From Microbacterium sp. Root166 (GTDB lineage: Bacteria; Actinomycetota; Actinomycetes; Actinomycetales; Microbacteriaceae): a stretch of DNA of 64,000 nt. Below, piece after piece: positions 42,462 to 50,485 of this stretch. Under the pieces are notes generated by a model, which worked only from the letters and a program-made list of their open reading frames with translations, searched no databases and was not told the DNA's origin. Made by a program: the position numbers and the translations under genes. The stretch's first letter is position 1; every line of letters starts with the position of its first letter. Where the stretch lies: NCBI RefSeq assembly GCF_001427145.1, contig NZ_LMGL01000002.1, positions 763,442 through 827,441 on the forward strand. The letters run 5' to 3'.

Positions 42462-45400
42462 TCAGCCGCGCAGCACCAGGTCTGCCGCGACGTAGTAGAG
42501 GGCCACGTCGATCTGATCCATGGGCACGCCGTGCTTGGCGTGGTACGCCCGGCGGTAGAGCTCGAGCTGCACCATCCGCTCCTGCTGCTCCTCGGGAGTG
42601 CGCGGGGCGGCACCGGTCTTCCAGTCGACGATCTCGATGCGGCCGCCGCGGTCTTCGCGCCGGTAGACCGCGTCGAGCTTGCAGATCACGACGTGCGGAC
42701 TTCCGTCGAGCCCCGTCACCGTGAAGTCGATCTCGGACTCCACCTCGAGCGGCTTGAGCGACGCCCACTCGGACGCGAGGAACTTCGCCCGCAGCGCCTC
42801 GAGGGCGGCGGCATCCTCGAGGGAGGATTTCGTGCCCGGCTCCTCGTCGTCGGACTCCCACAGCGCATCGTCGAGAGAACCGCCCAGTCCGGGACGACCG
42901 GAGCGCTGCTCGACCCAGGCGTGGAAGAGCGTGCCGAGCCGCGTCTGCCGGAAGGGGCGCTCGGGCAGGGGCCTCGCGATGGCCGCGACCGCGGCGTCAT
43001 AGTCGACCAGGAACTCCTTGTACCGCGACGCCGCGATGCGCGTCGGGGCGACGAGCGTCCGCTGCCGACGTCGGGCCTCGCGCTCCGCGAGAAGGAGCGC
43101 CACATCGTCGTCGGGGTCCGCGCGGGGCGCCGCGAGTGCGGCCTCGACGGCGGCGGCCGCCTGCTGCACGGCGTCGCGGCGTGCGCCGAGCGGATCGATC
43201 GGCCACTGCAGCAGCCGTCGCTCGCCCAGGTAGGGGTCCTCCCCCGCGTCGTCGACCGGCAGGTCGTGACCGAGCGCCTCGGCGATCTCGGCGAAGAACG
43301 CGCTGCGGTCCCGCGGCTTCTTCGTGCCCGACCAGCTCGACCCGGTGAGCAGCAGGTGGTCGCGCGCCCGTGTGACCGCGACGTAGGCGAGGCGGCGATC
43401 TTCCTCGAGCTGCCGTTCGCGGTTGGCCGCGACGAAGTCGTCCATCGCCGCCTTGAGGTCCTGCTGCGTCTGCGCCGACTGCCAGGCCAGTGTCGGCAGC
43501 CATGTCGCGTCGCCCCGGAACGAGTAGGGCAGCACGCCGAACCCGAGCCAGCCCTTGGTGTCGCGGGGGGCGCTGGGCAGCTCGTCCTTGACGAGGCGCA
43601 CGACCGCGACGGCATCCCATTCCAGCCCCTTCGAGCCGTGGATCGTGAGGAGCTGCACGACGTCGTCCTCGGGCGGCTCGGTGCGCGGCGCGAACTCGTC
43701 GAGCTGCTCCGCGTGGTCGAGCCATGCGAGCAGGCTCGACAGCGATCCGGACTCGTCGGCGGCGAGGAAGGCGTGCAGCTCGTCGACGAACGCACGCAGC
43801 TGCGCCGACGCGATCCGCGCCGGGCCGCGCACCTCATTGGCCGCGAGCTCGACATCGAGGCGCAGCTCGATCTCGATCAGACGCACGAGCTCGGGGATCG
43901 GCATCCCCACCGCCTGCCGAAGCCCTGCGAACACTGCGCCGGCGTCGCGCAGCCGCTCGCGGGCCTCGGGCGTGAACCGGGCCAGCCAGCCGTGGTCGCC
44001 CGGATGCCGCAGCACGAAGTCGAGGGCGTCCACGAGCGATCCGTCGTCGTCACCCGCGCTACCCCTGATGCGCTGCACCACCTCAGGCGCCAAGGGCTGC
44101 AAGGCCACGTCGTGGCGGGCGATCCGGCGCGCGAGCGCCGCCAGCTCACGCAGGTCCGGCAGCCCGACTGCCCAGCGCGGCCCCGCGAGCAGCCGGATGA
44201 GCGCCGATCCCGCGCTCGGGTCGCTGATGACCCGCAGCGCGCTGACGACGTCGACGACCTCGGGCGTGGACAGCAGGCCGCCGAGTCCGAGGATGCGGTG
44301 CGGAACACCCCGGCGGCCGAGGGCATCGCCGAAGCGCACCATGTGCTTCTTGCTGCGGAAGAGAATCGCTCCGGTCGTCTTCAGGCCCGCCCGTGCTCGG
44401 TCGCCCCGCACCTGCATGAACCACGCGGCGACGCGGTCCGCCTCGGCGTCCAGATCGACGTCGAACGCCATCTCGACGGCGCCCGCGGGAGCGGCGGGCC
44501 GGGCTCGGAGCTCGCCGACCGGGACCGCAGCCGAGGCGGCGAGCGGCGCCAGCACCGCGTTGGCCGCCGTCAGCACGGAGGCGCTGTTGCGCCAGCTCGT
44601 CAGCAGGGTGAAGTGACGGCACGAGCCGCCGTCCGCGAACGCGAGGGGGAACCCGCCGAGGTTTCCGGCGCTGGCACCGCGCCAGCCGTAGATGGCCTGA
44701 TGCGGGTCGCCGACGGCCATGACCCCGGTGCCGGCGAACAGCGCGGCGAGCAGGTCGGTCTGCACGACGGAGGTGTCCTGGTACTCGTCCAGCAGCACGA
44801 CCCGGTAGCGCTCGCGCAGCTCGTCGGCGACCGCATCCGAGCTCGCGATCACCTCGAGCGCTCCCGCCACCTGGTCGGAGAAGTCGATGACGCCGATGCG
44901 GCGCTTCTCCGCCGCGTACTCGCGGGCGAGGTCGGCGAGCATCGCGAGCGCCCCGACCTTCTCGTCGGCGCCCAGCACGTCGGCGTAGACCACCGTGCGC
45001 GCATTCGTCGACGGCAGAGCGAGCACCGTCCGGAACCGGTCGGGAAAGGCGGCGAGCTCGTCCAGGTCGACGAGGTTGTCGACGCCGTCCCGGGCGATCC
45101 GCAGCGCGGCGTCGATGATCGAGCGCACGGCTTCGCCGCGGCTCTCCAGCCGGGGGTCGTCGGATGCGAAGACCACGCGGCGCATCAGCAGCCACGCGGC
45201 GGACTCCGAGAGGACGACGGCCTCGGCATCCCGTCCGATCCGGACGGCGTGCTCGCGGACGATCTGGTCGGCGAAGCTGTTGTAGGTCGCGACGGTCGGC
45301 CGGTGCAGTAAGGCGTCGTCGTCGGGCTCCTGCGTCTCCGCTCCGACGGCCGCAGCGAGGGCGTCCATCGCCTCGTGCCGCGCGAGCGTCGCACGGACGC

Positions 45401-45779
45401 CCTCGTCGCCCGCGCGCTCCAGCTCGCCGAACACCGCGAGACGTCCCGCTTCGTGCAGCTCGGACAGGAACGGGAGCAGCCCGCGGGCCTCGAACTCCGC
45501 CAGACGCGCGAGGCGGCGCTGGATGCGCTCGGCGAGCTCTCCGGCCGCCTTGCGGGTGAACGTGAGGCCGAGCACCTCGTCGCGACGGACGATCCGGTTC
45601 GCGACGAGCCAGACCACGCGCGACGCCATCGTCTCGGTCTTGCCGCTGCCCGCGCCGGCCACGACGAGAGCCGGCTCGCGGGGGGCCTCGATGACGGCCG
45701 CTTGCTCGGGAGTCGGCGGGAACTGGCCGAGCGCTGCGGCGATGGCCTCCGCCGACAGCGTCGCGGTCAATGCGGTCAT
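42462..45779 (-). CDS. adnB: AdnB-like helicase-nuclease subunit
   Basis: The 1105-residue protein has Walker A in LVVAGAGSGKTETMASRV near residue 40 and motif II in RVVLLDEYQDTSVVQTDLL near residue 325. LLTIHGSKGLEWDAVAVVRL and motif VI RLAYVAVTRARDHLLLTGSS lie near residues 720 and 800. A C-terminal RecB-family nuclease has RLGTLFHAWVEQR, KLDAVYRR and IEIVDWKTG. In mycobacteria AdnAB resects double-strand breaks, with AdnB the main motor. ATG 45779 overlaps the adnA stop by 4 bases. Size and gene order match M. tuberculosis Rv3201c. Confidence 0.92.
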   Translation of the reverse strand: MTALTATLSAEAIAAALGQFPPTPEQAAVIEAPREPALVVAGAGSGKTETMASRVVWLVANRIVRRDEVLGLTFTRKAAGELAERIQRRLARLAEFEARGLLPFLSELHEAGRLAVFGELERAGDEGVRATLARHEAMDALAAAVGAETQEPDDDALLHRPTVATYNSFADQIVREHAVRIGRDAEAVVLSESAAWLLMRRVVFASDDPRLESRGEAVRSIIDAALRIARDGVDNLVDLDELAAFPDRFRTVLALPSTNARTVVYADVLGADEKVGALAMLADLAREYAAEKRRIGVIDFSDQVAGALEVIASSDAVADELRERYRVVLLDEYQDTSVVQTDLLAALFAGTGVMAVGDPHQAIYGWRGASAGNLGGFPLAFADGGSCRHFTLLTSWRNSASVLTAANAVLAPLAASAAVPVGELRARPAAPAGAVEMAFDVDLDAEADRVAAWFMQVRGDRARAGLKTTGAILFRSKKHMVRFGDALGRRGVPHRILGLGGLLSTPEVVDVVSALRVISDPSAGSALIRLLAGPRWAVGLPDLRELAALARRIARHDVALQPLAPEVVQRIRGSAGDDDGSLVDALDFVLRHPGDHGWLARFTPEARERLRDAGAVFAGLRQAVGMPIPELVRLIEIELRLDVELAANEVRGPARIASAQLRAFVDELHAFLAADESGSLSSLLAWLDHAEQLDEFAPRTEPPEDDVVQLLTIHGSKGLEWDAVAVVRLVKDELPSAPRDTKGWLGFGVLPYSFRGDATWLPTLAWQSAQTQQDLKAAMDDFVAANRERQLEEDRRLAYVAVTRARDHLLLTGSSWSGTKKPRDRSAFFAEIAEALGHDLPVDDAGEDPYLGERRLLQWPIDPLGARRDAVQQAAAAVEAALAAPRADPDDDVALLLAEREARRRQRTLVAPTRIAASRYKEFLVDYDAAVAAIARPLPERPFRQTRLGTLFHAWVEQRSGRPGLGGSLDDALWESDDEEPGTKSSLEDAAALEALRAKFLASEWASLKPLEVESEIDFTVTGLDGSPHVVICKLDAVYRREDRGGRIEIVDWKTGAAPRTPEEQQERMVQLELYRRAYHAKHGVPMDQIDVALYYVAADLVLRG

Positions 45780-48700
45780 GATGCGCTCACCGCCCCGATC
45801 GTGTGGATGCGGCACAGGCCGTAGGAGTGGTCGTCCCGGCAGTGCTCCTCGTACGGCGCAGAGAAGGAGGCGCCGCGCATGACGGCGACGGCCGAGCCGA
45901 TGCGCGCCACGAACACGCTGCGCCGCTCGTCGTCGAACGGCTGCTGCCACGGTGTCACGAAGTCCTTGCGGGCCGCGGTGGGCCGCAGCACGAGCAGCTT
46001 CGCACCGCCCGGCGCATGCCCGGCGGCCGCGGGGATCGCCCCGGCCTCGAAGGCGAGCTGGTACGCGCCGAGCTGAGGGTTGTCGCTGACCGCCGTGTCG
46101 GTCTGCGGCTCGCGCTTGCCGGTCTTCAGGTCGATGATCACGACCTCGCCCTCGCGGGTGAGCTCCACGCGGTCGATGTAGCCCGACAGAACCGCGCCGT
46201 GCTCGAGGTGCTCCTCGCCGTCCAGCGGGATCGCGACCTCGAAGTGGGGCTCGACGCCGATCACGGATCCGCCGGAGCTCTCGAACTGCCGGAGATAGAG
46301 GTGCAGCCGGCGGACGAGGTCGCGCGCGCGGGTCTGCTCGGCCCGCTCACGCCAGGCCGCCTCGAAGCTCAGCTCGCCCCACCGCGACTGCACCTGCGCC
46401 CAGAGGCTTTCCTCCGACGAGTCCGTCGCGTGCTCGAGCGCGGCGTGCAGGATGGTGCCGAGCCCCGCGGTGGTGCTGCCCGGATCGCCGCCGAGGTCGC
46501 CGATCACCCAGTTCAGCTCGCACTCCTCGAGCGCGTGCAGGCGGGACGGCGAGACCCGCACGTCCTCGACCTCGAGGTCGCGCAGCGGACCGATCGACGA
46601 CGGTGGCAGCACGCCGTACCACTCGTTCGGGGCCGCACCGGCCACCCCGGCGTCGGCGAGGAGCGCCAGCTGCCCGGCCGACCGCAGCGCGCTCGCGCGG
46701 CCCGCGCCGGCGGTGAGGGTCCGGCGATGCTGCGCCACCAGGCCGCGCAGCGACAGCGGGTGGTCCACGGTGTAGCGCTCGGGGTCGGGGAAGAACTCGA
46801 AGAACACGCTCGGCCCGGTGTCGTCGTCGTCGACGGCCGTGACGATCACCCGCTCCGTCGCCCGCGAGACTGCGCGTGCCAGCAGGCGGAGCTCGTCGTG
46901 CATGGCCGATCGGCGCCGGTCGATCGGCGCCGGGGCGCCGTCGTGCCCGCGGGCGGCCGCGTCGGCGAGCCGCCAGGTGTCGAGGAGGCTGCCGCGCAGT
47001 CGGGTGTTGGGCCACACCCCGTCCTGGACCCCGGCGATGATCACGGTGTCGAACTCGAGCCCGAGGGCGCCCGCCGGAGTCAGGAGCTGCACGGTGTCGC
47101 CCTGCACCGGGGCGGCCAGGCGGTCCTCGGCGACTCCGGTGTCGAGGATGCCGCGGATGAACACGCGGGGGTCCGCGTCGAGCGAGCGCTCCACGAACCG
47201 CTTCGCGACCTGGAACAGGGCGACGAGCGCGTCCAGGTCGCGTCCTGCCTGTTCCGCCAGCGGGCCGTTGCCCCTGGCCAGCTCGGTCCAGGCGCGCTGC
47301 AGACCGCTGCGGTCCCACGCCGTCCAGAGCAGCTCGTGCGCGGTCGCACCTCGGTCGAGCTCGGCGCGCAGGAGCGCCAGGGTACGGCCGAGCGCCGCCG
47401 CCCGCCGGGCTTCGCGCGTGTCGACGAGATCGAGCTCGAGCGGCTGGAGCATCCCCGACACCAGCAGGTCGCGACCCGACCGCTCCCCTCCCGCGGCGAG
47501 CTCGATGTGGCGCAGCGCCGACCGCAGCCGCCGCAGCTCGATGGGGTCGAGGCGGCCGTAGGTGCCCACGAGCGCCGCAGAGACCTCGTCGAAGGTCCAG
47601 TCGTCGCGGGCGGCGAGCTCGATGAGCCGCAGCAGGTCGCTCACCGGGCGGAGCGCCCCGAGCGCGCGCCCGGGACCGCTCGAGCGCGCGGGCACTTCGC
47701 GCGCCGACAGCTCGGCCTCGAGCGCCCCGACCTGCCGGGTGTCGTGGGCGATCACGGCACAGCGCCCCCAGGCCACGCCGTCGTGCACATGGCGCTCCCG
47801 CAGGATGCGCGCGATGGCGTCGTACTCCTCGGCCGGCGAGCGCAAAAGCAGGGCGCGCGCCGAGGCGTCGACCTCGGCGCCGGTGCCGCCGCCGCGGTGC
47901 GCGACCACGCCGACCGCGCCGATCCGCTGCGTGACCCGCCGCACGAGCTCGCCCTGCCAGGGCGTCCCCCGGTGCCGCTGGCCGAGCACGGACACCGAGC
48001 CCAGCGCGCCGGCGAGACGGGCGAAGTTCTCGGGGGTCGCGCCGCGGAACGTGCCGGAGCCGACGTCGGGATCGCCGAAGGCGAGCACCCGGATGCCGCG
48101 GCCCCGCGCCGCCTCCAGCAGCTCCACGCCGCCCAGGGTGAGCTCCTGCGCGTCATCGACGAGGATCACCTGCAGCCGGTCGATGGCCTCGATGCCCTCC
48201 TCGGCGCCCCGGAGGATCCCCACCGCCTCGCGCACGAGACCTGCGGCATCGCGGTGGGCGCCGCGCATCCCCGCCCGGACGTCGAGGTACTCGGAGAAGA
48301 ACGACGCGAGCGACACCCAGGCGGGGCGATCGTCGCGCTCGCCCAGGGCGCGCAGCTGCGCGGGCTCGATGCCGAGCGTCGTGCACTCGGCGAGGAAGGT
48401 GCGCACCTCGGTGCGGAAGCCCGCAGTGCCGCGGATGCCGGCACCCAGCCAGTCCGGCCAGCGCGAAGGACCCGTCGCCTCGTCCTCGGCATCCCCTTCG
48501 AGCAGGTCGTGGATGAGCTGGTCCTCGTCGCCGCCGGTGAGCAGCTGCGGCGGATCGGCGGATGCCGCGACGGCGGCGGCGCGCACCAGCTGGAACGCGA
48601 ACGACGCGACCGAGCGGGCGAGCGGGCCCGAGGTCGCCCGGTCGACGGCGAGGGCGAGGCGATCGCGCAGCGCGGTCGCCGTCTGGCGGGACGGGGTGAG

Positions 48701-48886
48701 CACGAGCACGGCGTCGGGATCTACGCCCGACTCGACCAGCGCCGCGACGCGCGCGACGAGCGCCGTGGTCTTGCCGGTTCCCGGGGCACCGACGACGACG
48801 CCGGAGGCCTCGGGCGGCAGCTGCACCACCGACCGCTGCTGAGGATCGAGCGCGGTCGCCGACCGGGATTCCACGCTCAACGCCAT
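45776..48886 (-). CDS. adnA: AdnA-like helicase-nuclease subunit
   Basis: The 1036-residue protein has Walker A in GVVVGAPGTGKTTALVARV near residue 30. Motif II is a variant, VILVDDAQELTLGG, near residue 240. GLEFDTVIIAGVQDGVWPN is near residue 615. The C-terminal nuclease has GLGTILHAALEHA, GYIDRVEL and VIIDLKTGK. The first cluster-type Cys is in LEECELNW, and only two C-terminal Cys (EEHCRDDHSYGLCRIH) are visible. The variant motif II fits the minor-motor role of AdnA. ATG 48886 was chosen because the conserved LDPQQRSVV follows closely. The pair corresponds to Rv3202c/Rv3201c. Confidence 0.9.
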   Translation of the reverse strand: MALSVESRSATALDPQQRSVVQLPPEASGVVVGAPGTGKTTALVARVAALVESGVDPDAVLVLTPSRQTATALRDRLALAVDRATSGPLARSVASFAFQLVRAAAVAASADPPQLLTGGDEDQLIHDLLEGDAEDEATGPSRWPDWLGAGIRGTAGFRTEVRTFLAECTTLGIEPAQLRALGERDDRPAWVSLASFFSEYLDVRAGMRGAHRDAAGLVREAVGILRGAEEGIEAIDRLQVILVDDAQELTLGGVELLEAARGRGIRVLAFGDPDVGSGTFRGATPENFARLAGALGSVSVLGQRHRGTPWQGELVRRVTQRIGAVGVVAHRGGGTGAEVDASARALLLRSPAEEYDAIARILRERHVHDGVAWGRCAVIAHDTRQVGALEAELSAREVPARSSGPGRALGALRPVSDLLRLIELAARDDWTFDEVSAALVGTYGRLDPIELRRLRSALRHIELAAGGERSGRDLLVSGMLQPLELDLVDTREARRAAALGRTLALLRAELDRGATAHELLWTAWDRSGLQRAWTELARGNGPLAEQAGRDLDALVALFQVAKRFVERSLDADPRVFIRGILDTGVAEDRLAAPVQGDTVQLLTPAGALGLEFDTVIIAGVQDGVWPNTRLRGSLLDTWRLADAAARGHDGAPAPIDRRRSAMHDELRLLARAVSRATERVIVTAVDDDDTGPSVFFEFFPDPERYTVDHPLSLRGLVAQHRRTLTAGAGRASALRSAGQLALLADAGVAGAAPNEWYGVLPPSSIGPLRDLEVEDVRVSPSRLHALEECELNWVIGDLGGDPGSTTAGLGTILHAALEHATDSSEESLWAQVQSRWGELSFEAAWRERAEQTRARDLVRRLHLYLRQFESSGGSVIGVEPHFEVAIPLDGEEHLEHGAVLSGYIDRVELTREGEVVIIDLKTGKREPQTDTAVSDNPQLGAYQLAFEAGAIPAAAGHAPGGAKLLVLRPTAARKDFVTPWQQPFDDERRSVFVARIGSAVAVMRGASFSAPYEEHCRDDHSYGLCRIHTIGAVSAS

Positions 48887-49024
48887 GCCTTCGACGCTAC
48901 CGTCCGGCGCCGACAACCCCGTTCGCCGACAGCGTGCGGCGCGCGACCTGGCCGCCGCCGAGGGTGTCGTAGAGTTGCCATGCGCCCGGGAACCGGCGCG
49001 CGAAAGTGCGAGAGAGGCAGTCAC

Positions 49025-49249
49025 GTGGAGATCCGCATCGGCATCGCGAACACCGGACGAGAGCTCAATTTCGAGACGAACGAGTCGTCGGCCGACGTGA
49101 AGCAGACGATCGCCGGCGCGCTCGACACCGGCGCCACCCACATCACGCTCGCCGACAACAAGGGGAACAACTACATCGTCCCCACGGCCAGCCTCGCCTA
49201 CATCGAGCTCGGCACCGAAGAGTCGCGCCGCGTCGGCTTCGTCGCCTGA
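49025..49249 (+). CDS. DUF3107 protein
   Basis: The 74-residue protein starts VEIRIGIANTGRELNFETNE, has SADVKQTIAGALDTGATHIT, and ends IPTASLAYIELG-type residues (here IVPTASLAYIELGTEESRRV). It is a small beta-alpha protein typical of Actinobacteria; the M. tuberculosis member is Rv3208A (TB9.4). No function is established to my knowledge. GTG 49025 has GAGAGAGGCAG upstream, and a TAGAGT box lies near 48970. It is divergent from adnA. Confidence 0.87.
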   Translation: MEIRIGIANTGRELNFETNESSADVKQTIAGALDTGATHITLADNKGNNYIVPTASLAYIELGTEESRRVGFVA

Positions 49250-49256
49250 CCCGCCC

Positions 49257-49547
49257 ATGCAGATCATCCTTGCCCTGGTCGTGGGCGCCGCCATCGGACT
49301 CGGCCTGCATTTCCTCGTCGAGGGGCGCCCCACGCGCGGCGTCGTCGTCGCGCCGGTGACCGGCGCTCTCGCCGCCGGTCTGGCGTGGACGATCATGACG
49401 TGGGCCGGCATCGGCACCGACAGCATCTGGCTGTGGCTGTCGATGCTCGTCGCGCCTGTGATCCTGGTCTACCCGGTGCTCGTCGCGCTCGCCCGTACCC
49501 GCGTCGCCCGCGACGCCGCAGAGCGCGCTCGCCTGAAGATCGGCTGA
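49257..49547 (+). CDS. Small three-helix membrane protein
   Basis: The 96-residue protein has hydrophobic segments near residues 1-20, 29-50 and 58-78, then a basic helical tail (RTRVARDAAERARLKIG). I do not recognise a family. It follows the DUF3107 gene by 7 bases on the same strand and has no clear ribosome binding site, so it is probably co-transcribed and coupled. It is convergent with the ferritin-like gene. Confidence 0.65.
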   Translation: MQIILALVVGAAIGLGLHFLVEGRPTRGVVVAPVTGALAAGLAWTIMTWAGIGTDSIWLWLSMLVAPVILVYPVLVALARTRVARDAAERARLKIG

Positions 49548-49569
49548 ACCGGTCGGCTGAGCCGGACCC

Positions 49570-50283
49570 TCAGGCCGCGAGGCCCATCGCGTCCATGCGA
49601 CGCGAGTGCGCGGCCATGAGCTCGGTGAAGACCGGCTCGACCTTCGCCTCGTCGGCCACGCGCAGCGTCGCCGGGCGCAGAGCCGCCCGCGCGATGAGCA
49701 GCGTGTCGCCGACCAGGCGGCGACCCCACAGCGCGAGCAGGGACTTCCACTCCGGGTCGCTCGCGATGGTGCGCCCGATGATGTCGACGATCGCCTCGCG
49801 GTCGTCGTCGGCCTGCAGGATCACGGCCACCCGCCGCCCGGTCTCGCCGTAGCTCGCGGAGAGGGCGAGGTAGAAGTCGTCGAGCATGCCCGCGGTGATG
49901 TGCACCGAGAGCATCGTCTCCTGGGGCCGGACGCCGTGCGTCGCGCGGCGGAACGCGTCCAGCGGCTCGCGGAACGGGAGCATCAGGGCGGTGGGATCGT
50001 CGCCGCGCTCGCGGATGAGGGCGACGAGCTCCTCGTGCTTGGTGAGCGCCGCTCCTGCCGCGCGCGAGAGCGACTCCTTGTCGGAGAGCTCGGGGTTCAG
50101 CGCGATGAGCTCGCTCAGCGTTTCGAAGTAGCCCAGCTGGAGATACGCGGCCTGGCCGAGGTACGTCGTCAGATCGGGAGCGAGCTCCTCGAAGTCCACG
50201 CGCGTGGCGTCGCCGAGATCCTCCCGGGAACGCAGCTGTAGCTTGCGGCCGGTGTCACGGCGTTCCCAGAACCACTTCACCAC
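49570..50283 (-). CDS. Ferritin-like fold protein (Rv3210c-type)
   Basis: The 237-residue protein is all-helical, with DFEELAPDLTTYLGQAAYLQLGYFETL near residue 30, ALTKHEELVALIRERG near residue 80, and TAGMLDDFYLALSASYGE near residue 128. Spaced Glu and His residues are consistent with a MiaE or ferritin-like four-helix bundle, but a full di-iron ligand set is not certain. The M. tuberculosis counterpart, also next to rhlE, is Rv3210c. A TAGGCT box (50291-50296) lies 7 bases upstream of the GTG at 50283; a second GTG follows immediately. Confidence 0.78.
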   Translation of the reverse strand: MVKWFWERRDTGRKLQLRSREDLGDATRVDFEELAPDLTTYLGQAAYLQLGYFETLSELIALNPELSDKESLSRAAGAALTKHEELVALIRERGDDPTALMLPFREPLDAFRRATHGVRPQETMLSVHITAGMLDDFYLALSASYGETGRRVAVILQADDDREAIVDIIGRTIASDPEWKSLLALWGRRLVGDTLLIARAALRPATLRVADEAKVEPVFTELMAAHSRRMDAMGLAA

Positions 50284-50290
50284 GGGGTAC

Positions 50291-50296
50291 AGCCTA
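50291..50296 (-). promoter_or_regulatory. Leaderless -10 box of the ferritin-like gene
   Basis: TAGGCT on the minus strand lies 7 bases before the GTG at 50283. Confidence 0.45.
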
Positions 50297-50485
50297 CGGG
50301 TCGGCGCGGGGCTCGCCGGTGCTCAGGCTCCTCCGGTATCGTGGATGCGTCCCCGGCGTCGGATCGGGGCTCCCGCGCCTGAGGCTGAGAGAGGGCGTGG
50401 ACCGCACTTCCGCCCGCGCGACGACGTTTCATCCCGCGCCAGGGCACGGACCAGGCAGCATCTCACTGCCGGACAGGCTCATATC
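50297..50485 (+). other. Long leader/intergenic region upstream of the DEAD-box helicase gene
   Basis: About 190 GC-rich bases separate the ferritin-like promoter from the rhlE start. Several short complementary stretches are present but no riboswitch I can defend. DEAD-box helicase genes often have structured, autoregulatory leaders, so this may be a 5' UTR. Confidence 0.3.

Noticed and set aside
42531..45311. 926-codon open frame antisense to adnB
   Set aside because: High GC produces long antisense frames; no conserved motif, and adnB on the other strand has complete helicase and nuclease motifs.
45803..49249. 1148-codon frame ending as DUF3107
   Set aside because: Only the last 75 codons (from GTG 49025) are real; the upstream part is antisense to adnA and has shadow composition.
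50375..50430. TPP-riboswitch-like string GGCTGAGAGAGGGCG upstream of rhlE
   Set aside because: It resembles the GCTGAGA element, but the second conserved half (CTGATC...GGATAAT-like) is missing, and the gene is unrelated to thiamine.
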